Assembly (NCBI GenBank): GCA_035235625.1
Contig: CP141146.1
Span: 40,283,709-40,347,708, forward strand
DNA: 64,000 nucleotides
Source of the DNA: Saururus chinensis
Taxonomy: Eukaryota; Streptophyta; Magnoliopsida; Piperales; Saururaceae
Direction: 5' to 3'
The position numbers and the translations under genes are program-made. This document shows positions 11,223-23,386 of this stretch, piece by piece. The notes under the pieces are model-generated. The model was not told the DNA's origin. It saw nothing but the letters and a program-made list of their open reading frames with translations, and ran no database searches. Position 1 is the first letter of the stretch; each line of letters opens with the position of its first letter.

Positions 11223-13304
11223 ACATATTTGGCTTAAAATTGAGGGATTCCAGTAGATTTTCTTCAGAGAAAAAGGAAGAAGAAGATGGAAGAGAACTCA
11301 AAGCTTTCAATGGAGATTCAAGTGCTTTCTTCTACCATGGAAGGCTAGACTTTTCTTTTACTTAGGAGTTGATGAAGCTATAGATAAGTTTCAGTTTCTT
11401 TTCTTTTTAATTTAGATCTCAGTTGTGAATGATGACAATTGTATGATATGGATTTCCTTTTTAATGGAAGAGCTTTTCATGTTTATTCAAATCTATATTG
11501 ATTTATTGTCTTGTAGATGATAGATTGATATGGTTTTGATAATTGCATCGATTCTAATTTCTGTGATTTAGATGAGATGGTCATACAATAGTTTTAATGT
11601 TCAGATAATTAATGACTTGGATGAGTTATACTAAGATTAGACGGGTCATGCCTATAGTTAGTTTAGTGTAGATGATTCGTGCTATTGTCGAAGATAGTTC
11701 ATGCCATGGAAGTTAATTAATGATTCTTTTTGAAGTAATTCTAGCTTGTAGCTGAGAATACTTGTTCATGTTCACACTAGATTTAGATTAAGAGTTAAGG
11801 AATTGTTATGGTTCTATAGTGGATTCAATTTCCTAAGTAAATTCTATCATATTAATCTCTTGTTTTTAAACTAGTTGATTTCTTTCTTTTGTTTAATTTA
11901 AGTTTAAGTTTGTTTTAATTTTCAATCAGCAAATTCCTTTTTAGATTTAGTGATAACCCATCCGTCCCTGAGGTTCGACAACCCTTAAATACTTATCCTA
12001 GTACAATTACCTTGTACACTTGCAAAGGGTTTAATTATAAACGATCAAGCCCCACCCACCTGGACCGGTTCAGCCTCCGTCCCCTCCGTATCTCCCTTGC
12101 TCAGTCCGTGCGTCCCTCATTTTTGGTCCACGTCTGTTTTAGACCTTGTGATTGACGTTATCAGTCGGACGCCAGATTTGATTTAGCGGATCTTAGTTCG
12201 GCTCCGCCCCGGCCCGGTGATGCCAATGGGCCACCCCTCCGGGCCTTGTTCAGCCTTGCAGCCCGTAGCCGCAGCTAGTTCCGCCTTACTGGCATGTGTG
12301 TCGCTGACCTTTCTTGCCCATTTTACGCCGTCGGTACCGGACGGCCTTTGGCAAGAGTTTGTATGTCTTACCTTGACAGAAGGTGGACTAGTTCACCTGC
12401 ATAGGCCTTGGCCAGTGACGGCCTTGTGGCCTTTGCTCGACCCTGAACCCTTTCCCCTGCTCTCTACCGTGCGAGATGCACAGCCGCCCGCGCCATGGGT
12501 ATTGGTTGTGGGTGGCAATCGGCATTGTTGCCGCTTAGATTGGCCACCGCTAGGGCCTTAGCCCTGTTGGCTTTTGTGGGCCTTGGGTCATCTCCGTTCA
12601 GCCCTCTCCCCCGCCCCTTTGGGCCGCGTGTGCATGTAGCCATGCGTGTACTTTTGGGTTTAGGCGCCGCATTTGCGCCGCCTGACCATCGGTTAGCTTT
12701 ACCACCGATTGGAGTTGACACAGAGCCGTCCTCCACCTCTCCTTTGTTCTCGAGTGTTGCCCCATGCTCTCTGCCCGTATGTGGGCCCTTGTTGACACGA
12801 AATCGTCGCCGTTAAGTGTTGTCCACGGCCAATTTCAATGTCTTGTGGCCGGCTGAGCACGTTTTAGCCACCGGCCGATCTTTAGAGTGTACACCTTCGA
12901 CATTTGGTCCCACCACCACATATGTTGGCTTGACTTTTCTCCCGGCCGCCCTAGTATGCCGCCGTGGATCGCGGGTTTTGCCGCATTGACTTCTGACACC
13001 CTGTTTGGCCGTGATAGTTCCGGCGCTTCCTAAATCCTCAGGACAACAGCTCTCTCAGCCAGGCAACGGTTTTGAATGCCAACTCCGTCGCCGACGCCGC
13101 CACCATCGTGTGCTCGCCATCGAACGTCATGATTACGAGGTAGGGGAGCCTTGAACTCGTAATTTCATGATAGCATGCTTTGAATGAGTAGTAGCATGCT
13201 AGGATTGTATGATTCCATGCTTGGATGTTATGTAATGATCTGATGGCATGATGTGCGTGTAAGCATGATTGTATGGTGTGATTGATATGCATGAGATGTA
13301 TGCA

Positions 13305-13702
13305 CATTTTATGGATGTGGATTGTGCATGTGCTAGTGATGGCTAGCGTGCATGTTTAGAGTATGTATGGATTGTGCATGTGCTAGTGATGGCTAGCGTG
13401 CATGTTTGGAGTATGTATGGATTATGCATGTGCTAGTGATGGCTAGCGTGCATGTTTAGAGTATGTATGAATTATGCATGTGCTAGTGATGGCTAGCATG
13501 CATGTTTGGAGTATGTATGGATTATGCATGTGCTAGTGATGGCTAGCGTGCATGTTTGAAGTATGTATAGATTATGCATGTGCTAGTGATGGCTAGCGTG
13601 CATGTTTGAAGTATGTATGAATGTATGTGCATGTGCTAGTGATGACTAGCGTGTATGTTTGATGTATGCATGTGCTAGTGATGGCTAGCGTGCATGTTTG
13701 TA
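13305..13702. repeat. 50-bp tandem repeat array (about 7.5 units) in LTR C
   Basis: Units begin near 13321, 13371, 13421, 13471, 13521 and 13571, an exact 50-base step. The core is GTGCTAGTGATGGCTAGCGT followed by GCATGTTTGGAGTATGTATG. The last units are shorter. Copies differ by only a few bases, so the array is fairly young or kept uniform. Read in the LTR's own (minus) direction it lies about 0.9 kb from the LTR start. Confidence 0.9.
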
Positions 13703-14689
13703 AGTTACGTATGTATGATAGTATGTGTATGTTATATGTATGTGTGAGACATACGTGTGTATGATGGCATTTTGCCTATGCTTTGGATGTGCGTATGTGT
13801 TTGTGGGCAGAGGTATGGGCGATGGACAGTAAGAGGTGACAGAGACTATGTCTGAATTTGGATACAGTTGTGTAAGCGTATGACAGAGGACAGAGGGTAA
13901 GAGTATGACGGGCAAGGATTAGAATGGATCGGTTTGGGTTGGATTGTATGTTGAGGTTTGTTAGACAGTAAGAGTGTTCATAATTGTACAAGCATAATGT
14001 ACAAATTATGAAGTGAAAAGTAAGTATAATAAGTGAGATATAAGTAAGAGGGCGACAACTGGGTTGGCTCTGAGGAGCGTTATTCGAGGATGTCAGTGTA
14101 AGATGATTTGGCCATAAGATGGATGGCGAAGTATGTAAGACTGTAAGGGTTTGATGTACAATGAGTTTTGTCCATGATGTGGACGGGTAAGTGAAGTCTG
14201 CTGCCTTGACTTCGATCGGGCTCAGCTTCGGTTTGATCAGTCGAGGACTGCAAGTTTATTTGTGCCACGATCTCCTGTATTGAGTGAGATGAGACGTTAA
14301 GATGTTTATTCTGGACTTTCATTTGGATGAGTCTATGGACTGTTATGGGACTTGCACTCAGGGATGCCTGGGAGTGATTTGTATTTAAAAGTCTATGATC
14401 ATAGCAATTTATTCGTACGTGTGTTTTCGAGTAGCACCTGATGATATTTGCTTTGGCCGTACGATGATTGACCGTATGTGGATGTTTACTGTTTTAATTT
14501 ATAAACTATTTTATCAGGTTTTGATTTCGTCATTTTTCCTCCAATTTACAGACGTTATATTGCAAAAAATTTCCGTGAATTTTAAGGAAAATGTGTGAAA
14601 AATCTCGGGCATTACATGTTTTCTTTAGATATCAAGTTTGAATTGCATGTTTTGCTTTAGTTAATTTATAGATCTTCTTTCTTTAAAAT

Positions 14690-16160
14690 TTATTTTGTTG
14701 ATTCCTTTCTTTTTGGTCTTTCCAAAAAAAAAGTTTCTCATTTTTTTTATGCGCTCGTGGCAACGTGACCAATGTGGTCACTTAAAAGTGCTAATATTGC
14801 TCTTAATAATTCTAAGTTTTCTCTTTCTTTTGAACACTATAGATGATGGGAAAAGTAATAATGGTTTTAATGAAGTGCAAAATAATCAACAAGTTAAAAC
14901 CTTGCGTGATTATTTGTAACCAACTAGATCAAGTTCTCCTTTTTGCATAATTTTACAACTAATGTGGGTAATTTTGAACTCAAGCCGGGTGTAATTCAAT
15001 TACTACCCAAATCTCATGGCTTAGATTCGGAAAGCCCATATTTGCATTTAAAAGAGTTTGAAGAGATTTGTGCAACTTTGCCAAACCAAAATATTTCTAA
15101 TGATGTTATTAGATTAAAACTCCATTTTCTTTAAAGGAAAAGGCAAAAAATTGGTTGAATTCTTTAAAGCCAAGATCCATTGGAATGTGGCAATAAATGA
15201 AAAGAGAATTTTTGAAACAAAATCTCCCCACTCATAAAACTAATACACTTAGAAAGAATATCATGAATCTTTCTCAAAAAGAAAATGAGACTTTCTTTCA
15301 ATGTTAGAAAGATTTAAAGAACTTTTGTTGTTGTGCCCACATCATGATATGAAACATGGCGTATAATTAGTTTCTTTTATAATGGCTTAACTTCTTAAAT
15401 GAGGCAATTTGTTAAAATGATGTGTAATGAAGAATTTTTTAGTAAAGAACCTGAGGAAACATAGGATTGTTTTGATGTCTTCGCTGAAAATGCTCAATCA
15501 TGGGAATACTCTAATTAATTTTAAAATAGTAATAAGACAAAATATAATATGATAACTAAGGAGGGCATGTACCTTTTTAAAGAAGATTATGATATAAAAG
15601 CAAAAATTGCAAGTTTAACTAGAAAACTTGAAGCTATGGAAATTATTAAGTAAAATATGTTTAAAACTTCTCAAAAAACACAAGATATTTTTAGTGTATG
15701 TGAGAGTGATAGACACCAGACACAAGATTTTTCAACAATCCCTGCTTTTCAGGAGGTGTTGCATACTCAAGCAAATGCTATGAATACTTACAAAATGCCT
15801 TCTCTTCTCCTTATTCAAAAACTTATACTGCTAATTGGAGAAATCATCCTAACTTTAGTTAGAGAAATAAGTTTAATGTGCAGGTACCCCCTTCTTCTTC
15901 AAATTATGTTCCACCACATAAAAAGTATCTTCAAGACACATTACAAACATTAATGCAAGTCATCAATGACTTAACGATTTCTATCACTCAGTTAACCACA
16001 ACTTTGAGTACTCAAGAAAAAAAAAGTTTTCTTTTCAACCTCAACCAAATCCTAAAGTTAAATTTGTAATTGAAAATTTGAATTTTTAAAGTTCACAAGA
16101 AGAGCATGCTAAGTCCATTACAACTTTGAGAAATGGAAAAGTCATTAACAAAGACATTCC
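14690..16160 (+). pseudogene. gag of B1, decayed
   Basis: The gag reading is recognisable from about 14860 (VKTLRDYL) through 14943-15134 (NVGNFELKPGVIQLLPKSHG; LKEFEEICATLPNQN) to about 15480 (EPEET, NAQSWE). A zinc-knuckle remnant lies near 15683-15730 (CESDRHQTQD, with the final Cys lost). Frameshifts and stops occur repeatedly, for example at 14919 and 15133. Gag would form the virus-like particle core and bind element RNA. The B2 copy at 28467-29865 is better preserved and guides this reading. Confidence 0.8.
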
Positions 16161-16479
16161 AAAGAAAAGTTTTTAACCTAAGGACTCTTTGCATTTTAAA
16201 CATTGTGATGAACTTAACAACTTTTATTGTATTTCTCCAATTCCTACACCTTTTTCCCCAAATATTACAATCTTCTTCTAAATTGGTGCAAAATAGTGAC
16301 ATTCTTGAATTTTTCAAACAAGTTAAGAACATTCCTCTCTTAGATGCCATTAAACAAATTCTATCTTATGCAAAAAATTTGAAAGACCTTTGTACAATCA
16401 ACGTAAGCTAATTGTACAAAAGAATGAATTTTTGACAAAATAAGTAAGTGAAAATTTTCAACAAAATACCCCACCCAAA

Positions 16480-17803
16480 TATAAAGATCCTTGTTGTCCA
16501 ACCATATCTTATATAATTGTGAATTATATAATTAAAAAATTTGCTTGATCTTGGGGCAAGTGTTAATCTCTTACCTTATTTTGTGTATGAACAATTAAAA
16601 CTTGGTGAATTGAAGCCCACAAGCATTTCAATTCAACTTGCACATCACTCCGTTAAAACACTAAGAGTAATTGTTGAGGATGTGCTAGTATAAGTAGAAA
16701 AGTTTTACTTTCTTGTTTATTTTATTATTTTGGACACACAACCAGTTTGAAATGCTTGTACTCAAATTCCTGTCATATTATGCCGCCCATTTCTTTCTAC
16801 TTCTAATACTCTTATTAATTGTAGAATGGTGTAATGAAGCTTTCATTTAGAAATATGACTTTGGAATTGAACAATTTTAATATTTGCAGGCAACCAAGAG
16901 ATGATGATGAGGATGTGCATGAAGTGAATCTTTTCGAAAGTCTTGTTCATTTTTTGACCCTCTTGAAGCCTGTCTTTCTTCTTTGAACTTTGATGATGAT
17001 GCTATAATTAATGATGTAAATGCCTTGTTGGAGTCAACTCCATTGTTAGATACCGATAGGTGGAAGGCCTGCTTTGAGGAGTTACCTCCTTCAAATAGCG
17101 CTTCTCTACTCAAGTGTCCACTCACCTAAATTAGACTTGAAACCTCTACATACTGAGCTTAAATATGCTTATCTTAGTGAGGGAGAGACATTTCATGTTG
17201 TTGTCTCTTCAAAGTTGGATAATGACCAAGAGCATAAGTTGCTCGAAGTCCATAGAAATCACAAGAGTGCAATTGGGTGGACCATTGCTATAATCAAGGG
17301 GATTAGTCCCCTGATTTGCACCCATAGGATCTTCATAGATGAAAATGCAAAACCTATGAGACAAATGCAGCAGAGGTTAAACCCCAATATGAAAGAGGTA
17401 GCGAGAGCAGAGGTCCTAAAATTGTTGGATGTGGGTATCATTTACCCCATTTCTGATAGTCCATAGGTGAGTCCTACCCAGGTTGTCCCCAAAAAGTCTG
17501 GAGTGACAATGGTAAAGAATGCGAATGATGAGTTAATTCCCACTAAAGTCACCACCGGTTGGCAGATGTGCATAGATTATAGGAAATTAAATTCCATCAC
17601 TATGAAAGACCACTTCCCCTTGCCGTTCATGGACCAAATCCTAGAGAGGGTGCCGGTCATAAATTTTATTACTTTCTAGATGGTTATTCAAAGTACAATC
17701 AAATTGAGATTGCACTTGAAGATCAAGAAAAAATGACCTTTAAATGTCCATTTGGTAACTTTACATATTGAAGGATGCCGTTTGGATTATGTAATGCTCC
17801 TGC
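16480..17803 (+). pseudogene. pol of B1, first part: protease and N-terminal reverse transcriptase
   Basis: A retroviral-type aspartic protease remnant is at about 16540-16700, with active-site text LDLGASVNLLP. A linker follows at 16840-17060. The RT begins near 17110 and runs through 17466 (RRL-type NPNMKEVARAEVLKLLD, GIIYPISDSP). It continues at 17467-17679 (WQMCIDYRKLNSITMKDHFPLPFMDQ) to RMPFGLCNAPA at 17773-17803. One TAG replaces the Trp codon after SDSP (17464-17466). Solo LTR E cuts the gene at 17804, inside the conserved FGLCNAPATF motif. The rest resumes at 21350. Confidence 0.85.
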
Positions 17804-20800
17804 TGTTACGACCCAAATTTTTAAAAGCATTTTTAAATAGCACGAACAGTAAGTAGCGAGAATTTTTTTTTCTTTAAATAAAAAACAAACCATTCGATTA
17901 AATATCCAGGTCATGATAACTGGGGTTCACAAATACGAATATCAAATCATACGATATTATTAATGTCTGAAAATTCATAAAGACCAGCTCATCCATCTAA
18001 GTACAAGTCCATCGTCCGTCTGAAAATAAATAATAAGTTGACTCTCACGCTTAAGGTACACTTACATACCGGAGTTACAGAAACGTGGAAACCTCTTGTA
18101 CATGCTTGCCTTGGTCTCACTTTTCGTCGCCTGGAGAATCTGCAACAAAGCAAACCAAACAACAACCACAACCACAATGGAGCATCTCTACCCACAGGAG
18201 AAGAGCTTCCAAAGGACAAAAGGTTTTATTAATATTTTTCGTATCGGGCCAACATCATCCGATGTTAGTTGCCTACGTACTCATCAGACAACATCTCCAA
18301 TGTTTCTAACAAGATCGGATCCAGACATAGTTCTGCCTAGAAACTACTCTATCCTAAGAAGCATAGCATCACACATGCAATGCTTAGATATTTTCAACCT
18401 ACATTTTAGTAAGTCCTTTAACTGTTCCTCTTGTCTAATTAACAAGCAATATCAAACATTGTTATTAATTATCTCACATCCCTTGTTCGATAATTAAAAC
18501 TATCAAATCTGCAACTCGGAGATGACTTGCCCCTCGAGAAATCCCTAAACAAAGTACTCCAGCCTTGGAGTGGACTGCTTAACAGCAGCTTGACCCAAAT
18601 CCCCAGGGCTCTCAATAGCCTGCCACGAATCTGGAGAAGAGGATCCCAACTGTGCTCATGGACACAGATTGGCAAGAAACACAAGCCTTCCATAATGCTC
18701 ATGTAACTCTGCTTTTTGTACATACTAAATAGTCCTGGGAAGACCTGCGGGAGACCCGTGGTAAAGACCCTCTGGTCAATACCCAAACCGTCGTGGCGAT
18801 GAAGATGCATATTGCAATCTCCACCTTCCCAACGCTGGGAGAAAATGTCTTATAAGACATTACTAATATATCCATAGAAGCCTCAGGTCCTTATGACCAT
18901 TGACTCCTTCAAACATCTGAAACTTAGACTATATTATTTTCATTTAGTCAAGTAACCACTCAACCATGTGGGTCCTCTTCACCTTGTGAATCGGCCCACT
19001 AAATAGAGCTCATCCACTGAGCTATGACTCAGAGAACATCCCATAGCCACCATCGGTTCATTAACCAAGGTAAGATCTATGTCAGGGCCCCGTTCACTCC
19101 ATGAACTAGTCCCAACCCTAAAGAGGGTATTTTAGTCATTATCTTTATTAGGTGTTCTCCCCTCAAACCAACAACAACCCATGTCTCTTGATTAATCTTC
19201 ATTAATCTTAAGTTACTGATATAAATCAATGTATCAATATCAAAAGCATGCATCATCATAAATAACATGCAATCATACAAATATATAAATAATAAACGGA
19301 GACCCATTGCATTCATTTGCAGGGCTAGGGCTTAGAGAATTCAAGCCTGATATGTAAATTAACATATTCCACGAGTGACGTATATAATGCCCTAGTGGAT
19401 TTTTGCGCTGTGTTACGGACACGTGCAATACATTGCCCTAAACCCTGAGAATTAGGGTTTTTCATTGGTTTTCCATGACACTGGTGACCTGTTAAGGTTT
19501 TCGTGTCACCTACCAGTCACACCCCTTCCTTTTGAAGTCATTTATAGGGTACCTTAACTATTGATTTACTAGGTCATCTGTTTCATCAGAAATAGAATAT
19601 ATTGCCCCTAAGGGCATTAGGGTAATTTACCACCTAAGGTATGATACCCTCCCTTAGCTTATTCTAGTCATTTTACTACCCCTCTATTGATTTAAGTCAT
19701 TGACCTCTCACAAGGCTCCACTCTCAGACTGACTCACGCTTCCATTCACACGAATGTGGGCGGGTCACACTCTAAGGGTATTTTTGTCATTTGGTTTAAG
19801 GCCTTAATGACATTCAATGGGTCTAAAATTAAAATCAAGGGTACTACTGGACTTCATGGACTCTGTGTAATTTTCTTGGCATGTAACGGGTTCGTGAACC
19901 CCTTGAACCGACCTAGGTTCTGACTAACGGTTTACTATAAACCCTAAGGGTAAAATAGGCCCCTGGACCATGGCCCCAAAGTCGGGTAAATGGTTCTCAC
20001 ACGATGATTTAACTACTAAGGGTAAAAAGGTCATTTCACAACATCTAGGATTTTTCCCCAATCTGAAACTCGGTCGGAATAATCCCAAACCTCTCCAAGT
20101 CCAATAGTAATTTTCTAGGATTTGTTTGACACAATTAACCCCCTGAACCGGACCCGGTTCACTCTAATCTATTCTATTCTTTTCTTTTTTCTTAAGGATC
20201 GACCCGAGCCGGGTCGGTTTGGGTTGATGACCCACAATGCAAGTCGTCTTCCCCGTGTCCGGCCAAAGGCGAAATGCCTCTGGCAGCGCCGCCCCTGGCC
20301 ACCATGGCCGGGCGGCGGGCCGGGTTCCTCCAAATCGCCACCAGGCGGCGATCATAAAGGGTCTGGCCCCCACCGCCTACCGGTGGCCGGCCGGGGCCAA
20401 AGATGCCTCTAATTTATTTATTTCGCCGGAAGCCTGTTGGACGCCAGCAGTTGCAAAGGCAGCCACAACCAGGTCTTGAGGCCGGGCCCATCTGATTCGC
20501 CGACGAGAGGTGAATCCAATGGACCAAGCCTCACCGTCGATGGGTGGCTGCTCCACTTCCGCCCGTGGCCAACGGTTCCAAACCCTTTTTTTTATTACTG
20601 TGCGGCCGCGGCAGAAGCCGCCGCCGCCGAGCATCCCCGGCCGCCACGGCAAAAACTAGAACCGGCACGCCGTTCCAGCCATGGGTCCAGCCGCCAACGG
20701 TCGGCCGGTGACTGGTCGGCAGTTGAACAGTAAAAAAAACTGCATGAACAGTAATTGCAGAGATTACTGTTCATGTCAATTACGAATATAGTTTATCTTC

Positions 20801-21344
20801 TAATTCACAAATATATACAAATCTCGACTCAAAATCCAACCTCAATAGCCAAGTTGTCATCTATGCACCGCCGCAAACGCTTCGCCGGAATCTCGCCCGA
20901 GAATTCCCTCTCTCCTTCACTGTCCCAAAAGCTCCCCAAATCGGACAAAAGACCCTCCAAATTGTGCCCTAAGAAGGCCTTTTATAAGTATGGGATTAGG
21001 GCTCCTAATCCTATTAAAAATTAGGCATCAAAAACCCAATTTCGGAACAGTAATTGATTGCGCCCGCATAGTGACTTAAACGGACAATTCGCACATTCAA
21101 TTCGGATAAACGGGTCCTATATGATATGTTCAACTTCAGACGATCGTATCTCCCTCATCCAAACTCCAATTCACGTGTTCTTGGTGGCGTTTCAAAGCTC
21201 TTTCTATGTACTTTCCATCCATATATATATCAGCCACCAAATCCAAGCATTGATTAATTTATTCCAACGAAAAGGTCAAGGGGTCTGGCACCCTAATTTC
21301 CGCGTGTACGACTTCAAGAATTTAGAAAATTCCCAGACGTTACA
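17804..21344 (+). mobile_element. Solo LTR E, inserted in the B1 reverse transcriptase
   Basis: This 3541-bp unit begins TGTTACGACCC, ends AGACGTTACA, and is flanked by identical CCTGC at 17799-17803 and 21345-21349. Removing it and one TSD copy rejoins the RT motif in the same order as in B2. It contains a GC-rich block (20200-20730) with overlapping chance frames, and a segment at 18480-18860 that reappears in reverse complement at 52530-52860 in LTR G. E and G are therefore the same family in opposite orientation. No coding domains are present. Confidence 0.9.
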
Positions 21345-22030
21345 CCTGCCACATTCCAAAGGTGCATGATGAGTATCTTTAGTGACATGGTGGAGCGGTT
21401 TTTGAAAGTTTTTATAGATGACTTCTCTATTTTTGGTGATTCTTTTTATGACTATCTTGATCATTTGGAAAAAATATTGGAGAGATGTGAAGAGAAAATT
21501 TTGGTTTTAAATTGGGATTAGTGTCATTTTATAGTTACTACTGGAATAATACTTGGTCACATCATTTCTGTGCATGGAATTTAAGTGGACAAGGAAAAAA
21601 TTGAATTGATTGCTAATTTACCTAGTCCAAAATCAATAAAAGATGTTAGGTCCTTTATGGGGCATGGTGGATTTTATAGAAGATTTATCAAGAATTTTAG
21701 TGTGATATATAGACAATTGTGTAATTTTCTATCCAAAGAACATTCATTATGGAAGTAGAACTTTAAATAGTGTCCAAATGAAGTACTCCACCACTGAAAA
21801 AGAACTTCTCATTGTTGCATTTGCCCTAAAAAAATTTAGATCATATATGATTAGCTTTTATATTATCATTTTTACTGACCATACAGATTTGAAGTACCTT
21901 TTTAGCAAACAAGATGCAAAGCCCATATTGCTTTGGTGGATACTCCTAGTTCAAGAGTTTCATCTCACAATCAAAGATAAGAAGGGAGTAGAGAATGTGG
22001 TGGTGGATCATCTTTCAAGATTGGAATTTT
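21345..22030 (+). pseudogene. pol of B1, second part: C-terminal reverse transcriptase and truncated RNase H
   Basis: After the LTR, the reading resumes with the RT catalytic strand VFIDDFSIFG at 21408-21437 (two aspartates kept). It continues through ILGHIIS and the connection domain (about 21600-21740, GHGGFYRRFIKNFSV-like). Compared with B2, about 190 bases are missing at about 21745, removing the start of RNase H (the DASDYAVGAVLG-type segment). RNase H text resumes at 21778 (MKYSTTEKELL, then TDHTDLKYLF). Stops are scattered. Confidence 0.85.
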
Positions 22031-23386
22031 CTAATTCTTCGAAAAACTTTCCAAGCCAGAACACATTCCCAATGAGATACTTTTTGTCATCTGGCATCAT
22101 CTATGGTATGCAGACATTGCCAACTACTTGGTGACAGGTAAAGTTCCCCATCATTGATCTCACCAAGATAAAAAGAGATTATTCACTGAGGTAAAGCATT
22201 TCTTTTGGGATGACACTTATCTCTTTAAGTATTGTCTGGATCAAATAATAAGATGATGTGTGTTTAATTCTGAACAAGTATCATCTCTTTTTGTCCTTCT
22301 GAAGCATGCGGTGGTCACTTCTTCTCTAAAAAGTCCACTGCTAAAATTTTGCAATGTAGATTTTTATGGCCAACTCTTTATAAAGATGTTCATGAATTTT
22401 GCAAAACTTGTGAATAGTGTCAAAAGTTAGGATTTCATATCTCGTTGAAATATAATGCCTCTTAACCCCATATCAGTTATTGAGATTTTTTATTGATGGG
22501 ACATCTATTTCATCGGACCTTTTCCTCCTTTTGGCTATGTTTATATTTTAGTTGTCATCGATTATGTTTCCAAGTGGATTGAGTGATTCTAAGCAAATTC
22601 ATGACCATAAAGTCATTGTGCACCTTTTAAAAGAAAATATATTTTTAAGGTTTGGAACACCTCGAGCCATCTAAGTGACGGGGGTCACATTTTGCAATAA
22701 GCCTTTTGAGGCTTTAATAAGGAAGTATGAGATTACCCATAAAGTAGTCATCCCCTATCACCTACAAACAAGTGGACAAGTTAAGATTTTTAATCGAGAA
22801 ATTAAATATATTTTTACAAAAAACGGTAAGTCCAAATGGTAAAGATTGGTCTTTACAGCTAATTGATGCTCTTTTGTCTTACTGTGCCGCTTTTAAGAGC
22901 CCAATTGGAATGTCTCCTTACCATTTGATTTTTGAAAAAGCTCGTCACTTGCCTATGGAATTGGAACATAGGGCGTATTAGGCAATCAAAGTTTTGAATT
23001 TTAATTTTGACAAGGCTGGCTTAAATAGAAAATTATAAATAAATGAGTTAGAGGAAATTCGACGTGATGCTTATGAGAGTTCAAAAATTTACAAAGGGAT
23101 AATGAAGGCTTTTCATGATAAAAACATTTGACAAAAAACTTTTCAGCCATTTCAAAAAGTTTTATTGTACAACTTTAGGCTTCATCTCTTTCTAGGAAAA
23201 TTAAGATCACATTGGGCAGATTCTTTCATTATAAAAACTGTTTATCCTTATGGAACAGTTGAAATTGAAAACCCAAATAATGGTAATATTTTCAAAGTAA
23301 ATGTACAATGTTTGAAACTATTTTTAGACCATTTTATCCCTAAAGTTGAGTCTACATCTCTTGAAAATCCAAATTATGATGGTTGA
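22031..23386 (+). pseudogene. pol of B1, third part: integrase
   Basis: The zinc-binding CKTCE*CQKLG remnant is at about 22398-22430, the catalytic-core remnant around 22660-22790 (GSHF; YHLQTSGQVKI), and C-terminal text at 22880-23386. The most intact frames are 22772-22981 and 23165-23386. The latter ends in the same FLDHFIPKVE-type tail as B2. Integrase would insert the cDNA. Many stops and frame changes make it inactive. Confidence 0.8.

Larger units (their letters stand above)
10630..12047 (+). mobile_element. Solo LTR D, inserted in LTR C
   Basis: This 1418-bp unit starts TGATAAGTATG, ends ACGATCA, and is flanked by identical AGCCC at 10625-10629 and 12048-12052. It has a TATA box at 11214-11222 (TATAAAAAG) and a 3' part with the phrase CCCTGAGGTTCGACAACCC followed by TTGTACACTTGC. 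This resembles the U5 end of the B1/B2 LTRs, so it is probably a Ty3/gypsy LTR of the Athila/Tat kind. Four copies of CGATCGATCGG lie upstream of the TATA box. No coding sequence is seen. Confidence 0.85.
9576..14616 (-). mobile_element. Solo LTR C, inserted in the B1 leader, carrying solo LTR D
   Basis: It begins TGTAAGGTCCCTG, ends GGGCATTACA, and is flanked by identical TGTTT at 9571-9575 and 14617-14621. Without D it is about 3.62 kb. Reversed, it starts TGTAATGCCCGAGA, the usual start form of long Ty3/gypsy LTRs, so it is read as lying on the minus strand. It holds GC-rich blocks (about 9720-10625 and 12053-13130) and a 50-bp tandem array. The overlapping long open frames in the GC-rich blocks have no family signature and are treated as chance frames. 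No gag, pol or primer site is present. Confidence 0.85.

Noticed and set aside
12217-12815. Open frames of 66-114 residues on both strands
   Set aside because: Same GC-rich LTR C block beyond D; no recognisable domains and mutual overlap.
13305-13702. CRISPR-like array
   Set aside because: Units are contiguous without unique spacers, and the DNA is plant nuclear; it is a minisatellite in an LTR.
20122-20733. Four to five GC-rich open frames
   Set aside because: Inside solo LTR E; composition-driven, no family signature.
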